64,000 nucleotides of DNA from Haliotis asinina (taxonomy: Eukaryota > Mollusca > Gastropoda > Lepetellida > Haliotidae), in assembly GCF_037392515.1 (NCBI RefSeq), contig NC_090290.1:33253753-33317752 (forward strand). The letters run 5' to 3'. The position numbers and the translations under genes were made by a program. Within the stretch, counting starts at the first letter, position 1. Every line of letters begins with the position of its first letter. The notes under the pieces were generated by a model. It saw only the letters and a program-made list of their open reading frames with translations. It was not told where the DNA came from and made no database searches. This document shows positions 47,425-60,030 of this stretch, piece after piece.

Positions 47425-48250
47425 TCAATAGCCTGTTAAATGGGATACTGCATCCCAATATGCATATACATCCATATGGCCAGCCAAGAATTGCTGTTTG
47501 ATGTTACATAATCTGTTTGTTAACTTGACATATTTAACTTTCTTGCGAGGAGGTTTGGCACCTCCTCTTAATTGCATACATGATGCCTCTACGTAAGATT
47601 GTTCTTTTTTCAAGAATTCAATAATCTTGAAGATATTGGGATGGTTTTCGAAACAGGAAAGCTTCCTGTGCCAGCCCTCAACATGATTAGTAGTGCGGGG
47701 GCCTTCGGTGGCGAAGTGGTTCCACATGGTCCTGCCATGGTCACCCTCCACCCAGTACGATGTCATATAGTCTGTAAACTGTTCCACCCCAGGAAGTGCA
47801 TCTTCCAGGGCCAAGCCACCACACATCACTCACACAGTCCACTGGTACTAGGGGCAAAGCAATCGCTCGTCTTACAAGACGACCTATGTCCGGGTTGTCC
47901 GGCTTCTGAACTCTTCTCCAAACACTCTGGCTAAAGTGAAAGTAGCAACCCTTTAATATAGCATTTTGAAAAGTCATCTTGATGGCGTTTTGAGCAGCTG
48001 ACTCAAAATCAGTGAACACACTCACTGGATCCAATACAATGTTCTTAGAGGCCGCTACATTCTTCACATTTTCAAAGAAACGTTCATATGTCGACTGCGT
48101 TTTATCTGGGAGCAGACCATACACCAAAGGGCACATCTTATTTTGCACAAATGCATGAATGGTGTAAAGCTGGGTGAACACACCAGGGCACTTGTCAAAT
48201 GTTCCGTCACAGTAGTACACATCTGCTTCGGAGAGAAGTCGCACAAATAC
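47425..48250 (-). pseudogene. MULE (Mutator-like) transposase, broken
   Basis: The minus strand encodes a MULE-type DDE domain: YYCDGTFDKCP (first D), PLVYGLLPDKTQSTYERFF, then VFTDFESAAQNAI (second D), GCYFHFSQSVWRRVQ, and NHVEGWHRKLSC (catalytic E). A frameshift near 47830 splits the last part from the first. The frame begins abruptly at about 48245, where sequence of a Harbinger transposase on the opposite strand begins, so the N-terminal zinc-finger part is missing. No TIRs were identified. It is a dead copy, in a family known to be abundant in molluscs and other invertebrates. Confidence 0.85.
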
Positions 48251-48970
48251 GTAAAGTTTCCAAAAGGAAATGACGTCAAAGAAGTTATTCAAGGATATCA
48301 AGACGTCTTGGGCTTTCGAAACTGCGGTGGTGCCATTGACGGTTGTCATATTCCAATTATTGCACCAGAGGAAGCACACGGCGATTACTTGAATGGAAAA
48401 TAATTCTACACGTTAATTTTACAAGCTGTATGTGATCACAGATATATGTTTCGAGACATTAACATTGGCTGGCCAGGCAGAGTGCATGACGCACGCGTGT
48501 TTGGAAACTGAAATATATCACAAAGGTGAACATAAGCAACTCTTTCCCAAATGGAATGAGGGAATTGTGCTACCAACTAAAGAAGCAGCAATGCCAGTTA
48601 TGCTAGTGGCTGACCCTGCATATCCACTGAACAGTTGGTTAATGAAACCAACCATGGTCAGTTGACTCCTCAATAGCAAACATTCGCGTGCAAGGATGAC
48701 CATTGAGAACTCATTAAGGGACGATGGAGATGTATGCAAACACGCCTAGATGTGAAGGTCGACTTTGCATGCACCATGGTTGCAGCCTGTGTTGTTTTGC
48801 ACAACATATGTGAAATGCAGAATGAAGACCATGATCAGGAATGGAATGAAGACAGAGATGATGCTGATACGGATAGAAATGACGGTGATGGACATGATGA
48901 AGCAACTATGATGTGCGCAAGAACAATTCGAGAAGACATTGCCACTGCCCTGTTCTGCAACCTCATCTGA
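48234..48970 (+). pseudogene. PIF/Harbinger (HARBI1-like) transposase, 5' truncated, broken
   Basis: Plus-strand pieces give the DDE nuclease of Harbinger elements: GAIDGCHIPIIAP (first D), INIGWPGRVHDARVFGN (second D), MLVADPAYPLNSWLM, RARMTIENSLRDDG (E), then VAACVVLHNICE and an acidic tail. In-frame stops or shifts occur after HGDYLNGK, after VFGN, after KPTMVS and near 48740. The N-terminal part is lost at the junction with the MULE fragment. With the Myb-like frame at 49526-50246 it forms the usual two-gene Harbinger set, here convergent. Confidence 0.88.
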
Positions 48971-49296
48971 AGGTTAAGTTAAGATTGCACAAGTTCACGA
49001 ACCAATCAGAGGTTGATCTACTAGACGTTCTTTACAATCATGCTTCCGATACCATGCCATATAAATGATGACATTCAAGATGACTTACCCATTAATCTGT
49101 TCCAATTACTGCTTCCTACATTAAAATACTTTGATCGTGATCCTGTTTTTAAATGTATGCGAGATGACCTGAAAGAATGTTTTCAACAACAAAACAGTAA
49201 ACAAAAATGTTATCAAAGCTTCTCATTTACTTAAAAAAAGTACAAAAGTTGTGAAGCAATTTCAAACAAAATGTCACCATCGACAAAAACAAAACA

Positions 49297-49329
<33 letters not shown>

Positions 49330-49330
49330 A
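49297..49330. repeat. (CAA)n microsatellite
   Basis: About ten CAA/AAC units between the two Harbinger genes. Confidence 0.9.
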
Positions 49331-49525
49331 AAACCCAACACTTTAGGCAATTACTTCCCGTGTCTGAAAGTGAAATCTTCAAAGTTTCTCAATTTATTCT
49401 AATCGAAACATACAATACAAAAGTTTGAGCAATTGTCGCCTTGCAAAATTTCAAAGGAGATGTCATCTTCGACAAAGTGAAACTAGACCATAGATATGAA
49501 AATGAAAATCGCAGCCAAAACAGGT

Positions 49526-50246
49526 TCACGGTTGATGGCAGTAAACGGGTCTCAGTGGAATGAATATCGTCCGACGTTTACAAATTATAATAAGATCTCT
49601 TTGAATCAAGAGATTTGAATCTTCGCTTTCAATACGGTATTTCTCAACATCTAATCTTTTGCTTTCAGTCTGAAGTTTCTGCTGCTCAATATCAACATAT
49701 TTGTCCTCTGTCCTCTCACTTGCAGAATGAAAATTATCCATTACTGAACCAAGTGCCACTTCAAGACGACTTCTCTTTATCTTTTTTTGCTTGTTCACTA
49801 GCTTCGGAGTTTTTTCTACCTCCTCACTCGGTTTAAACGGTTTAAAAGCCGTATTCACTGAAGACGACTTGTCTTTGTCCTTGGAACTGTTGTTAGCACC
49901 CTCTTCGCCGGTCTCTTTTTTGTGAAACTCTCAATGACTTTGATAGGCGAAGATGCTGTCATCCATCATGTCGAAGTATTTGAATGTAACCCTTCCTGTT
50001 CCACTCTTCTTCAGTTTTCCTTTCGTCAGTCTGTAGGTACTCTTAGCGTATGCATTTTCACTTTGCACTGGTCCGATGTCTTCTCATAACCACCTTTTAT
50101 CATGTTTTCAGAAATATACTTATAAATGCCAGCATTGCTTATCTTAGGATCATCCAGTTGACATTCAATGTTATTTTCCTACCATAACTTATGCAAATAC
50201 ATTGTTTCCTCATCAGACCACGCTAAACCTCTTCGTCTGCCCGACA
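49526..50246 (-). pseudogene. Harbinger-type Myb/SANT-like DNA-binding protein, broken
   Basis: From ATG at 50246 the minus strand reads MSGRRRGLAWSDEETMYLHK and LW, a Myb/SANT-like helix start, then a stop. The frame continues with DDPKISNAGIYKYISENMIK and GGYEKTSDQCKVKM, typical of the trihelix/Myb-like protein of PIF/Harbinger elements. After further breaks, 49858-49526 gives the basic and coiled-coil C-terminus (KLVNKQKKIKRSRLEVALGS, EQQKLQTESKRLDVEKYRIE). This protein is known to help the Harbinger transposase enter the nucleus and bind its ends. The copy is inactive. Confidence 0.78.
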
Positions 50247-50634
50247 TTTTCGGCACGTGTGAGGTTTCAGACAAGCTTGCGTGCAATGAAAAGTACACTG
50301 TCTGGGCTGTACCAGACGTCTAGGACTAACACTAGATATCATGAAATGTTTTATTTGTATACACAGACAAAAGCCCACGAAACAATGGCCACCAGATAAA
50401 ATTTACACGTGAGATTAAATTTTCTATGCGTTTATATTGACAAATTTGCATGGTTAGTAAATAGAAATATATGCAAAAATACTTTTGCATCTGCCCAAAC
50501 CAAGTGCAAATTTACACCACATGCAAATTTACTTAGGTGCGCAATTGCGTTTACACGATTAAAATACTCCTGCGTGTATTTATTTGCACATATGCAGAAT
50601 TAACATAGGTGTGCAAATCGATCCATGTAGACGG

Positions 50635-50636
<2 letters not shown>

Positions 50637-50718
<82 letters not shown>
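50637..50718. repeat. (TA)n microsatellite
   Basis: About 40 uninterrupted TA units, followed by ATTATAATTATA. It directly follows the probable outer end of the Harbinger element (GTAGACGGGG), so the element may have inserted in, or seeded, an AT tract. Confidence 0.95.
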
Positions 50719-50722
<4 letters not shown>

Positions 50723-51210
50723 TAATTATATTAAGAGACACAAGAGCATAATCATGGTAAAGTTTTTAGTCTACATTACTGTAGCAGGGCTGCGCGTCAG
50801 TCACGCACAGGCAACAGACGCACTTTTGTTGTTCTTCAATGGCCGACGTCTTATTGGAGATGTGTATAGGTAAAACATCAACCCTGAAACAATCAGGTGT
50901 ACAATATAATAAATAGAGCAATGCACGCATATGCTATAACTTTATAAAATAGTTGCTTCAGTAACCAATTACAGTGTACAAAATGTCTTCCATTCGAGAT
51001 ACATTATACATAAACAATACATAAATCTACCAGGTATGTGGGCCTAGGTTGCTTTCACACCTGGGGACGCTGTTGTATCTGTATCAAATGCGTGTCTGTG
51101 GAGAAAATTATAATATGCAAAGACGTGGTAATAACAAACATATACAAAGAATCCTCAGCAATGATACAGTATTCAAACATACAAATTTGGCTGTAGCTGA
51201 ACAAGATATA

Positions 51211-52498
51211 CGAGGGGATGTAAATGAGTTTTGAGCCTTGCATAGAAAAACACAAAATATTGGTATGAACCACATTTATTTTTCAACATAGTCCCCTTGT
51301 GAGTCAAGAAACTTGTTCCATCTTTTCTGCCAGGCGCTGATGCCATCTCTGTAGAAGGCGCCATTTTGGTCCTCAAACCACGCCTCAGTAGCAGCAATAA
51401 GCTCATTATCATCCTAAAATCTACGACCACGCAAGTGTTTCTTGAGATTTGGGAACAGATGGTAATCACTTGGTGCCAGGTCTGGGGGGTAGGGGGGATG
51501 TGGCAAGATTTCGTACTCGCATTCCTGGACAGCAGAGGCTGCAACGCGAGAGGTGTGTACTGGAGCATTGTCTTGATGTAGAAGAATACCACGTCTGATC
51601 TTGCCCCGGCGCTTCTCCTTGATTGACTGTCGCACTTGCCTCAACAAGTTAGCATAATATTCCCCATTTATTGTTTTTCCTTTTGGTAACTTAAAAGTAA
51701 TCTATGTGGATGACGCCTTTGCCATCCCAGAAGACTGTCGCCATTACCTTCTGCACTGATCTGGAGGCTTTGAACGTTTTGGTCCTGGGAGAAGTGACAT
51801 GTTTCCATTCCATGGATTCTTGTTTGCTCTCAGGATCATAGTGGTGGATCCAGGTTTCATCACAGGTTACTAGCCTAAAGTGAAAATCTTCTGTATTCTC
51901 GTGGTATCTGTTGCTTATGGTGACCCTTGTTTGCTTCAATTCATCTGTAAGCATTCTTGGCACCCATCTTGCGCACACCTTAGATATGATGAGATGTTCA
52001 CGAAGAATGTCTCGATGGATCCGTGTGAAATGCCTGTGGTCTCCTCTAACTCGTGGAGTGTGATTCGACGATTTTCCAGCACAGGTCTATGCACTCTGTC
52101 AATGTTTTCCTGACTAGTGCTTGTTGTTGGGCGACCTGGACGGGGGTCATCTTCAAGACTCTCTCTACCATGCTTAAATTCGTTGACCCATCGTTTGATG
52201 GTAGCAGATGAAGGGGAAGACTTCCCATAAACTGCTGAAAGCCTTTCTTCAATGTTCTTCGCCGAGTTTCCTTTAAGACCTAAAACATAATTACTGCTCT
52301 ATACTCGATTGTATTCATTTTCACTGCCGTGAGGGGGATCTCTTTCTGTCAATGTGAGCTGTTCAATAACGTCTGAGAGTAGGATACCAAAACTTATATA
52401 TCACATCAGTTACATCCCAAGGTTCAATGTCGTACCATAGGCTGTGACACCTGGGTATGGAAAATGTTCAAGGCTCAAAACTTATTGACACCTCCTAG
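51211..52498 (-). mobile_element. mariner-type element, 1288 bp, both ends present
   Basis: Inverted ends CGAGGGGATGTAAATGAG (51211) and, complemented, CTAGGAGGTGTCAATAAG (52498) continue together through TTTTGAGCCTTG, about 30 bp with five mismatches. TA flanks both sides (51209-51210 and 52499-52500). Length and plan match canonical mariners of about 1.3 kb with one transposase gene. Confidence 0.92.
51276..52318 (-). pseudogene. mariner transposase, nearly full length, with two stops and one frameshift
   Basis: The frame runs from ATG at 52318 to TAA at 51276, about the family's usual 345 residues. The N-terminal paired HTH region includes SPSSATIKRWVNEFKHG and RPGRPTTS. WVPRMLTDELK precedes the catalytic part. 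The triad is CDETWIHHYDPESKQ (D), HQDNAPVHTS (D) and PPYPPDLAPSDYHLFPNLKK (D), a D34D mariner. Damage seen: an early stop near 52283, a one-base shift near 51690 and a stop near 51413. The few lesions suggest fairly recent inactivation. Confidence 0.92.
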
Positions 52499-53177
52499 TA
52501 AAACAATGAAAAATTAAGATCTCATTCATGCTTTTATTCATTCGTGCTCATTTTCATTCACCCATTGCTGATTAGAAAGTTATACTTGTGTTCATCACAC
52601 GGTTAACCTTGCTTTTTAGTAATAATGTTATTAATATTACATTATGATGAAAGCAAAGTGTTTATTGGGTCATTTATACCAATACGATCACCAAATTCAC
52701 AATACTATGCATTTGAGACTAACAAACACTAACAAACTGCCAAATATATCCAAATATGATATTGCATGAACGATAAGTAAATAAGATAGTCAAATTACCT
52801 CAGAATGAAAGACTTTAACCAAAGACATGTCCCAGAAAATCAACAAGGCATGTCAACACACTGACGATTGAATGTGGAGTGAGCACAAACCTTGTGATGT
52901 GTAAAATCAACTTCATTTTCAAGGCAAAAGGCTAATCGCGTCAAAGAAAGATTAGAAGTTACTGCGGTTTGGATGCTGGAACACTGCTGGCTGGAGTGAA
53001 TATGATAACGACAATAGCACTTTTAGGAGTGACATAATTCGGAAACCTGATTTTGATATATTTGGTGTTTGTGAAACTTTCCTTAAACCTACGTCAGCTT
53101 TATCGTTAAATAATTATTTATGGTATGGAAATAATAGAGGCAGCAGTAATCGACGAGCAAAACGAGGATCTGGAGGT

Positions 53178-54440
53178 GTGGGGGTGCTCATCAAACAATC
53201 AATATGTGATCTGTACGACATTGAAGTGATAGATCGGGAAGTGGAAGACATAATCTGGCTATCCCTATCATCACGCGTCTCTTCATCAGATAACATCGTC
53301 CTGTGTGTCTGTTACCTTCCCCCATCAGCCTCATCTCGCCCTAACGACGCAGAGCACTTCTTCGTTAACCTCTTGGAGAGGGTCTATATGTACCAAAACG
53401 AAGGTATGATGTTCATCTGTTGTGACCTCAACTCCAGAACTGGTGACACATGTGACACAATCCAAGTGGATATACTGCCCGAACGTGGGGTTATCGACTA
53501 TAAAGAGAACTCACATGGACGGGCGTTCGTGGATTTTCTAATTGGTGGAAGTATGTGCATTGTCAATGGACGAAAAGGTAAGCAGGACTTCACTTACGTC
53601 AAAAATGGCAGCTCAGTTGTGGACTATGTAATCACCACTCATGAAAACCTGTATAACGTGACTGACTTCAATGTTCTTCGTATTTCATCTCTAATTGATG
53701 GGAATAATGTTCCGCAACATATTCCAGATCAGTCCATCCTCTCCTGGGATATACAGGTCGGTAATGTTGCACCTAATGTAACTGATTCAAGGCTCCATAA
53801 TGACCTAGAATCTAAAAGGTTTAATAATAACATCATTGTCAACAACTTCCTGAAAGACGATGATTCTGTGGCTAAAATGAACAACCTCATTCAAAAGATT
53901 GAGATTGACACTCAACTCCAAACTGATGTGAATAAAATGTATGATGAATTTTTAACTGAAATGCATCAAGAGCTTGAAACCGTGGCTCCAGTGAAACATG
54001 CCATAAATATCAAGAAATCTAAATCATCTTACGAACCATATTGGTGTCAAAATCTGCAAAACATTTGGATAAAGGTTTATGAATCTGAAAAATGTTGGCT
54101 TTCCTGTAAATCGGGTCGCGGAACAATATTAAAACAACGGTTCTGTTCCTTGAGAAAAGACTTCGATAAGCTATTGCGTAAAACCAAACGTCAGTATCAG
54201 CGTAAGGAACAACAGCGCTTGCTCAGTGACCGCGACAAAAACTCTAAAAAATTGGAAAAATTGGAATTGCCAACAATCACCAAAAGAACATTCCAAGGGA
54301 AATTGTGTGGGATGGCGCTGTATATGATGATAAAAGTAATGTACTCAAAGGTTGGGAAGAAGCATACAGTTCGTTGTTTGGTGAAGCAGAATCTCCCCAA
54401 TACAACGAATCGCACTACAATCAATTCCGTGCTGACCTAG
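53178..54440 (+). pseudogene. LINE 1 ORF2, endonuclease and linker part
   Basis: A 420-codon open stretch carries the second half of an APE-type endonuclease: VLCVCYLPPSASSRPND, FICCDLNSRTGD, and the DFTYVKNGSSVVDYVI signature. A charged linker follows, with a basic run before the RT. The first 30 or so endonuclease residues are upstream in another frame, and the RT start is in the next frame from about 54305. Confidence 0.85.
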
Positions 54441-55793
54441 ATACTGTCAACACAAACTGTGACCCGGATGTGGACACTACTGACCTACATTCCCCTATCA
54501 CACGTGCTGAGGTTGAAAGAGCTGTCGCACGTGCTAAATGCGGCAAGGCGACGGGCCCCGACTTTATACCTGCTGAGGCTCTGAAGCATAGATATCTATA
54601 GACATTTTATATAAACGGTTTGCCTATTGTTTTGGTGTTCTAGTTTTATTTCTAACATAAGAAAAGCAGATGATGACGTTTGTGACGTCTTGGGGTACAG
54701 AGGTATAAGTCTGCTCTCCGTACCTTGTACGATATGCAAATATTTTGAATCTAAGGTTAAGTACTTGGCTTGAAACAAACAATATTTTGGCCGATGAGCA
54801 GAACGGCTTTCGTTCAAAACGTAGTACCAGTGAACATATGTATAGCCTTTTTTCGGTTATAGAAAACAGGAAAATACCAGACAATCTACCTTTGCTTGTT
54901 ATATTGATATTTTAAAGGCTTTTGATAAAATTAATCGCGACTGTCTTTGGTACAAACTTCACGCCTTAGGTATACATGGTACGTTTACGAGGGCTGTCCG
55001 ATCTATGTACAGTAAAACATCTTCATTAACTGACGAGTTCGACGTTCAGTCCGGAGAACGACAGGGATGCGTTTTACCCCCAACGTTGTTTTCTCTATAT
55101 ATAAATGATCTCGTGGATGAAATTAATGCTCTGAGACTCGGTGTCGAGATTGACGGCTCCATGTTGAGTTGTTTATTATATGCAGACGACATCGCTCTGA
55201 TATCCCCGAATGAGGAGAGTTTTCAGCGGCTACTAAACTGTGTATCAAGTTGGTGTTCGCGCTGGCGTCTTTCCGTTAACATTAAGAAAACCAAGGTAGT
55301 TCATTTTAGACCTAAAAGTTATCATAGATCTGAAAACGGCAATACGGTTGAATATAGCCCCGCATTTAAATATCTTGGCCTGTGGTTTCAGGAACATTTA
55401 TATCTACATTATACTGCATCGGAACTCGCGAAATCGGCTAGTCGTGCACTCGGTATCATCATTTGTAAGTTCAAGGCTGTTGGTGGACTAGCATATGATG
55501 TCTATAACACCCTATATGAAAACCTCGTTCAGCCGATTTTATCATACGGCGGCGCCATATGGGGCATTCGTGGGTTTTCCTGCATTAACGCTGTTCAAAA
55601 CCGGGCGTGTCGTTTTTATCTCTCGGTTGGTAGCAAAACCCCAAACCTAGCGGTAAGAGGCGAAATGGGCTGGTCATCGACGCTGACCAAACAACGAATA
55701 GAAATTCTAAGATTTTGGCGTAAACTCCAACTTGTTAACCAAGGCAGAATCAGTAATACTATCAATATTTGGTCGCAGCGCTTTAATAAATGA
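54305..55793 (+). pseudogene. LINE 1 ORF2, reverse transcriptase part
   Basis: 54305-54601 holds RT motif 0 (GKATGPDFIPAEAL). 54790-55005 holds NGFRSKRSTSEHM and an F-D catalytic block, with shifts. 55005-55793 is open and holds GERQGCVLPPTLFSLYIN, LLYADDIALIS (catalytic YADD, near 55178), LSVNIKKTKV and the thumb region. About 100 bp around 54600-54700 does not fit RT and may be a deletion or filler. Confidence 0.88.
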
Positions 55794-55813
55794 TGGTTCA
55801 ATAAAATTACACG

Positions 55814-56386
55814 TTGTATTCAAGCTTGGCAGTTGATTATATCGGACATGTTTTATATCTCGGATACAGATTTTCGGTCTATCTATTTTGTTTCGACCAT
55901 TTATTATTATTAGACCACAGTTACTGGTTAACCCAACTTTGGGACGATAAAGGACAGCAAAACTGCAATAAACTCCACACGTACCGTCTGATCAAACGTA
56001 CTCTTGAGGTTGAACCATATGTAAACAAATTTATAGACCGATATAATCGTAGCCATTTAAGTAAACTAAGATGTGGTACTCTTCCCTTGCAAGTTGAACT
56101 TGGTAGATTCGCCCGCCCCAAAGTTCCCCTTGAAGATAGAATCTGTCAATTTTGTAATTTAAACGTAGTTGAAGACGAAGTTCATTTTCTAACAACTTAC
56201 CCCTTGTATTCTGATTTGAGATATAAACTTTTGGTTACTATGATCTCCAAACACAATCGTTTCATCCAATCAACCCCAGCAGACCAGTTCATCACACTTA
56301 TGACCGATAAGGATATTTATAATCCGCTAAGTTGCCTAAATAAAAAAATGTTCAGACGTAGACACCAGCACTCCCCTTTGCGATAA
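55814..56386 (+). pseudogene. LINE 1 ORF2, C-terminal part with zinc motif
   Basis: KLRCGTLPLQVELGRF precedes CQFCNLNVVEDEVHFLTTYP, the C-x2-C...H-x4-[C/Y] motif found at the end of many CR1/L2-like ORF2 proteins; the final Cys is Tyr here. The frame shifts from the RT part between 55793 and 55814. Confidence 0.78.
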
Positions 56387-56800
56387 TCGCCCATTAATAT
56401 CGATCATTTTAACTTTACGTATTTTAATGTCCAGTTGGTGTCTCATAGTCCTACAAGGCCGGATGCTCTATTTTAATGGCTTATTTTATATGTTATACCC
56501 GTATTTTATGAGCATGTGACACTTAGATAAAATATTTCTTAATAAAATAATATGACTAAAACTATGCAATAAAATTTCAAGCATTAAATAAATTCTAATC
56601 AATACACAACATGTTACAGTATTCAAAATCTGTCGCTGCCACATACTATCCTCCTGTGGAAAATGACGTCCACGTCATGCTTGGGGTTCTCAATGAGAGA
56701 AATCAATCAATCAAGTGTATTTTGTAGCAAGGCCTTAGGCCAACGTACAATTCAGAATAAATAAGTGTAATTATAAGACAGTGGCAACTGACAGTCAGAT

Positions 56801-59800
56801 TCACATATATAAAGAACTCAGTGACAATGCTTCCTCAATGTAAGAAGAAGAATTAGTTGCTGTTAAGAAGTTAGTGCATGATAACGTGTTAAGAAAGTAT
56901 TGCTGATCTATGTTGTGCGGTAGTGCTTTAAAATACTTACAGCGCAAGTAATGATACATTTTACATTCAAATAAGAAGTGAAATTCATTTTCAACAAAGT
57001 TATCATTACAAATATTACAAAGTCTTTGGTGCCTCGGAACTCCGTCAAATCTACCGGTATTTTTGTATATTGGAAGTCCACCGATTCGTAACATTGTTAA
57101 TATATTCTACACCTCGCTTCTTTACATTTCAAAAACGTTTAATATGGCTCAGTGCGAAATACACAGGAATAAACATCAAGCGATGAGCACTGGTGCATTT
57201 CTGAAAATATGAATTGCTTTTGACAATCACTAACTCTTAGATAAAAATCTTTCCAAAACTGTTCCACGTTGCCTACTCCTTGAGCTTCCCACACAAAACC
57301 AAAACCATGATTGACCAAGGTATTCCGGACAAAATATACCCACGTTTTCCGACCAACATTATCTAATTTATGCAACATAATATAGCACTGCTTTGGATTT
57401 CTATCCTTTGATCAGTGTAAACGTTTGAACCAGTACTTCATAACACGTAATAAACTATGTACATAAATATAATTTCTACCAGATTCCGCCAAGACAGTCG
57501 CGTTAGAGCATTTATAGTTTACACCCAACACATACTTACAAAACCTAAAATGAAACTGTTCAATAACATGCCATTTCTGAAAAGCCCATACTTCCGAAGC
57601 ATACTATATTATCGGCTTTATCTGAACGTCAAAGATCTTGAACAGAATAGTTGGAGAAATATTTTTAAGTCTCCTACCAAAAAACTTAACTGAGGGCAAG
57701 GCATTATTCGCTTTATTTACCAGATTTTGATCTGATTTAGACCATGGAAGTCTATTTGAAAACAGTAAACCCAAATAATTATAATATGTAGAAACATTTA
57801 ACTTGTGATCACCAAAATACCATGATTCATATCTCCTTAATTTACCACCATTTCTAAAGACTAACACCTCTGTTTTGTAAAAATTTACGGATAAACCCCA
57901 TTTTTCACAAAACTCTCCTAAAACATTGATCTTCCTCTGAAGACTGACGACAGAATCTGCAAACAAACATAAATCATCTGCATACAGAAGTAAATACAAT
58001 TCCATAACCTTTGGATCAATAAATACACCCCTGTGACAACTAGTAATTATTTCCGTATACAACTGATTGACAAACAACGCAAATAAAAAAGGACTTAAAA
58101 TGCAGCCTTGTCGAACCCCACTCAAGGAATCAAAATACTCCGAAACATTTAAATTATTGAACTTAACACTAGTCTTTGTCTTTGAATACATGTCTCTAAT
58201 GATATTGAACATAGCCTCATGGACACTATTAGACAACAGAACAAACCACAAAAGATCTCTATTTACTGAATCGAACGCCTTAGGGAAATAAAAAAATAAA
58301 CAATAAAATCTACCTCCTGTTTTCGACAAATATTTCTGTCTAACACTTTGGGGTGTTATCAACCGTAGAATAGCCATTACGACAGACTTTGCCACAAATA
58401 TCCATAAGAGAGATACCACGATAGTTATTTACTTGGTGAATGCTTCCTTTTTTCTGCAATGGAAGTATAATACTAAGAGACCACTGATCAGGGAATGTAC
58501 CTGACCTAAAAATGCCATTAAACAAAGTACATAAATATGATTTCAAAACAATTGTAGTACCCTTAAACATCTCTGGTGAAATACCCTCTGGACCAGGACT
58601 TTTATTAGGCCGTAAACTACACAGAGCAAATTCCACCTCATCAATACTTATGTCCCTGTTCACAATATTATTTATATCACATCAGTACAGGTTTCACAGA
58701 CGGATTCATGCACGTCATGATTTACAATGAAATCCTTTGTAAAGGATAAAAAATATTCATCACTATAAATAACTTGAATAGTTAAAACGTCTTTAAAATA
58801 TTCAACCCATGACAGTCAATTGATGCAACCGATATACATGAAGCGCTACTAAAATGTCTCACATGACACCAAAATGATTTAGCCCGTTTACCACAAGAAA
58901 AATCTGCTAATACAGAATTGTTTATTGATATTGTATATTCCTCCTTCTTATGACGACAAAGTTCTCTGAATTGGATTCGAACTCTATGAAACCCTTGAAG
59001 GTAAGAGAAAAACCCAGACAAGCGAAATCTATCCAAAAGTTCATATTTATCATTTATTAAGTTTTCACAGTCTTGATCGAACCATTGCTGTTTGCGATTA
59101 TCACGTCTCCTCACCAAGTTCGAGTTCATTCCACAAGAGGATGCAGTTTCTTGGATAATGTCAGTCAGCATTTGGGCACCTAGAGATGGATTATCCAAGG
59201 TAATCTCATGAAGCACATCACGGGGTAGTGGGTCTAAGTTTGCTTTCAAGGCAGAGTAAATTTTTTTCTGCTTGGGAAGGTCTGCACTTATATTTCTTTA
59301 TCGGCATTGTTTTATAAAGCTCTGAATCGAGTGCACCCTGGAGGAAACACTTTAGCTGACAAACAATAGGCAAATGATTAGATTCTACTGCTGTAGACAC
59401 ACTAAAATCAGTAATTGAGTTAGATAGATGAGCAGAACACAATGCATAGTCAACGAGACTATGTCCTTCCTTAGCAATACATGTATATGCGCCATGTGGA
59501 TCAGTCTTTGATCTGCCATTGAAGATGTGTATTCCATAACTGCAACATAGATTAATAAGTTCCTTACCATAGTTATTTATTTAGGATTCTCTTGAAGATC
59601 GTGGGGTATCGAATGTGTCAATGATATCGTTAACATCATCTAACTCTGGAATAAGGTCTGTTTTATCAGGAATGATATAATCTGCCAGGCAACCTGTTCT
59701 GGCATTAAAGTCGCCACAGTGTTATTATAATGACAATTCAGATCTAAAATAGCGCTATCAAGGCATTCAACTCCATTCTTGTCTCTAGTATCAGTGACAA

Positions 59801-59865
59801 CAGAGGATGACATCTCTGTCCAGACAGGAAAATGTTGCATCCAAAATGAGAAAAATGCAGTCACT
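56801..59865 (-). pseudogene. LINE 2 ORF2 (APE endonuclease, RT, zinc motif), broken
   Basis: Pieces in order: DFNARTG-like NARTG and ADYIIPDKTDLIPELDD (about 59710-59590), then YGIHIFNGRSKTDPHG and ESNHLPIVCQL (endonuclease end). Next comes a linker 59249-58782, then RT motif 0 NKSPGPEGISPEMFK (about 58600), YRGISLMDICGKV, VRQGCILSPFLFALF and LLYADDLCLFADS (near 57980). It ends with CNICNDNFVENEFHFLFEC (about 57000). It is split by at least five frameshifts or stops. A segment near 58320-58400 that should hold the RT fingers is shortened. Confidence 0.85.
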
Positions 59866-60030
59866 GTATGTTGTTATAACCTTCTGGTCTTCATCACGAC
59901 GACTGCTCCCCTTCCTGGAGAACATCCTCCTGACTGTTCCAGCTCACAACCTCTTTGTCCACAAAGATTAGTTTATCGAATATATGTTTTGATCTTCGAC
60001 CCTTTCGTCTTTCGGAATCCATTATAGTTT

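Larger units (their letters stand above)
52640..56560 (+). mobile_element. LINE 1: non-LTR retrotransposon with APE endonuclease, RT and C-terminal zinc motif, degenerate
   Basis: Coding similarity starts near 52985 (DIIRKPDFDIFGVCETFLKP, in a different frame from what follows) and ends at 56386. No LTRs or TIRs. The order endonuclease, RT, CCHC-like motif is that of jockey/CR1-type LINEs. Frameshifts lie near 53090, 54300, 54600-55000 and 55800. An ORF1 was not found upstream, so the copy is probably 5' truncated; outer edges are approximate. Confidence 0.85.

Noticed and set aside
54596..54884. Minus-strand frames of 73 and 86 codons
   Set aside because: They are antisense to degenerate RT sequence of LINE 1 (NGFRSKRSTSEHM on the plus strand).
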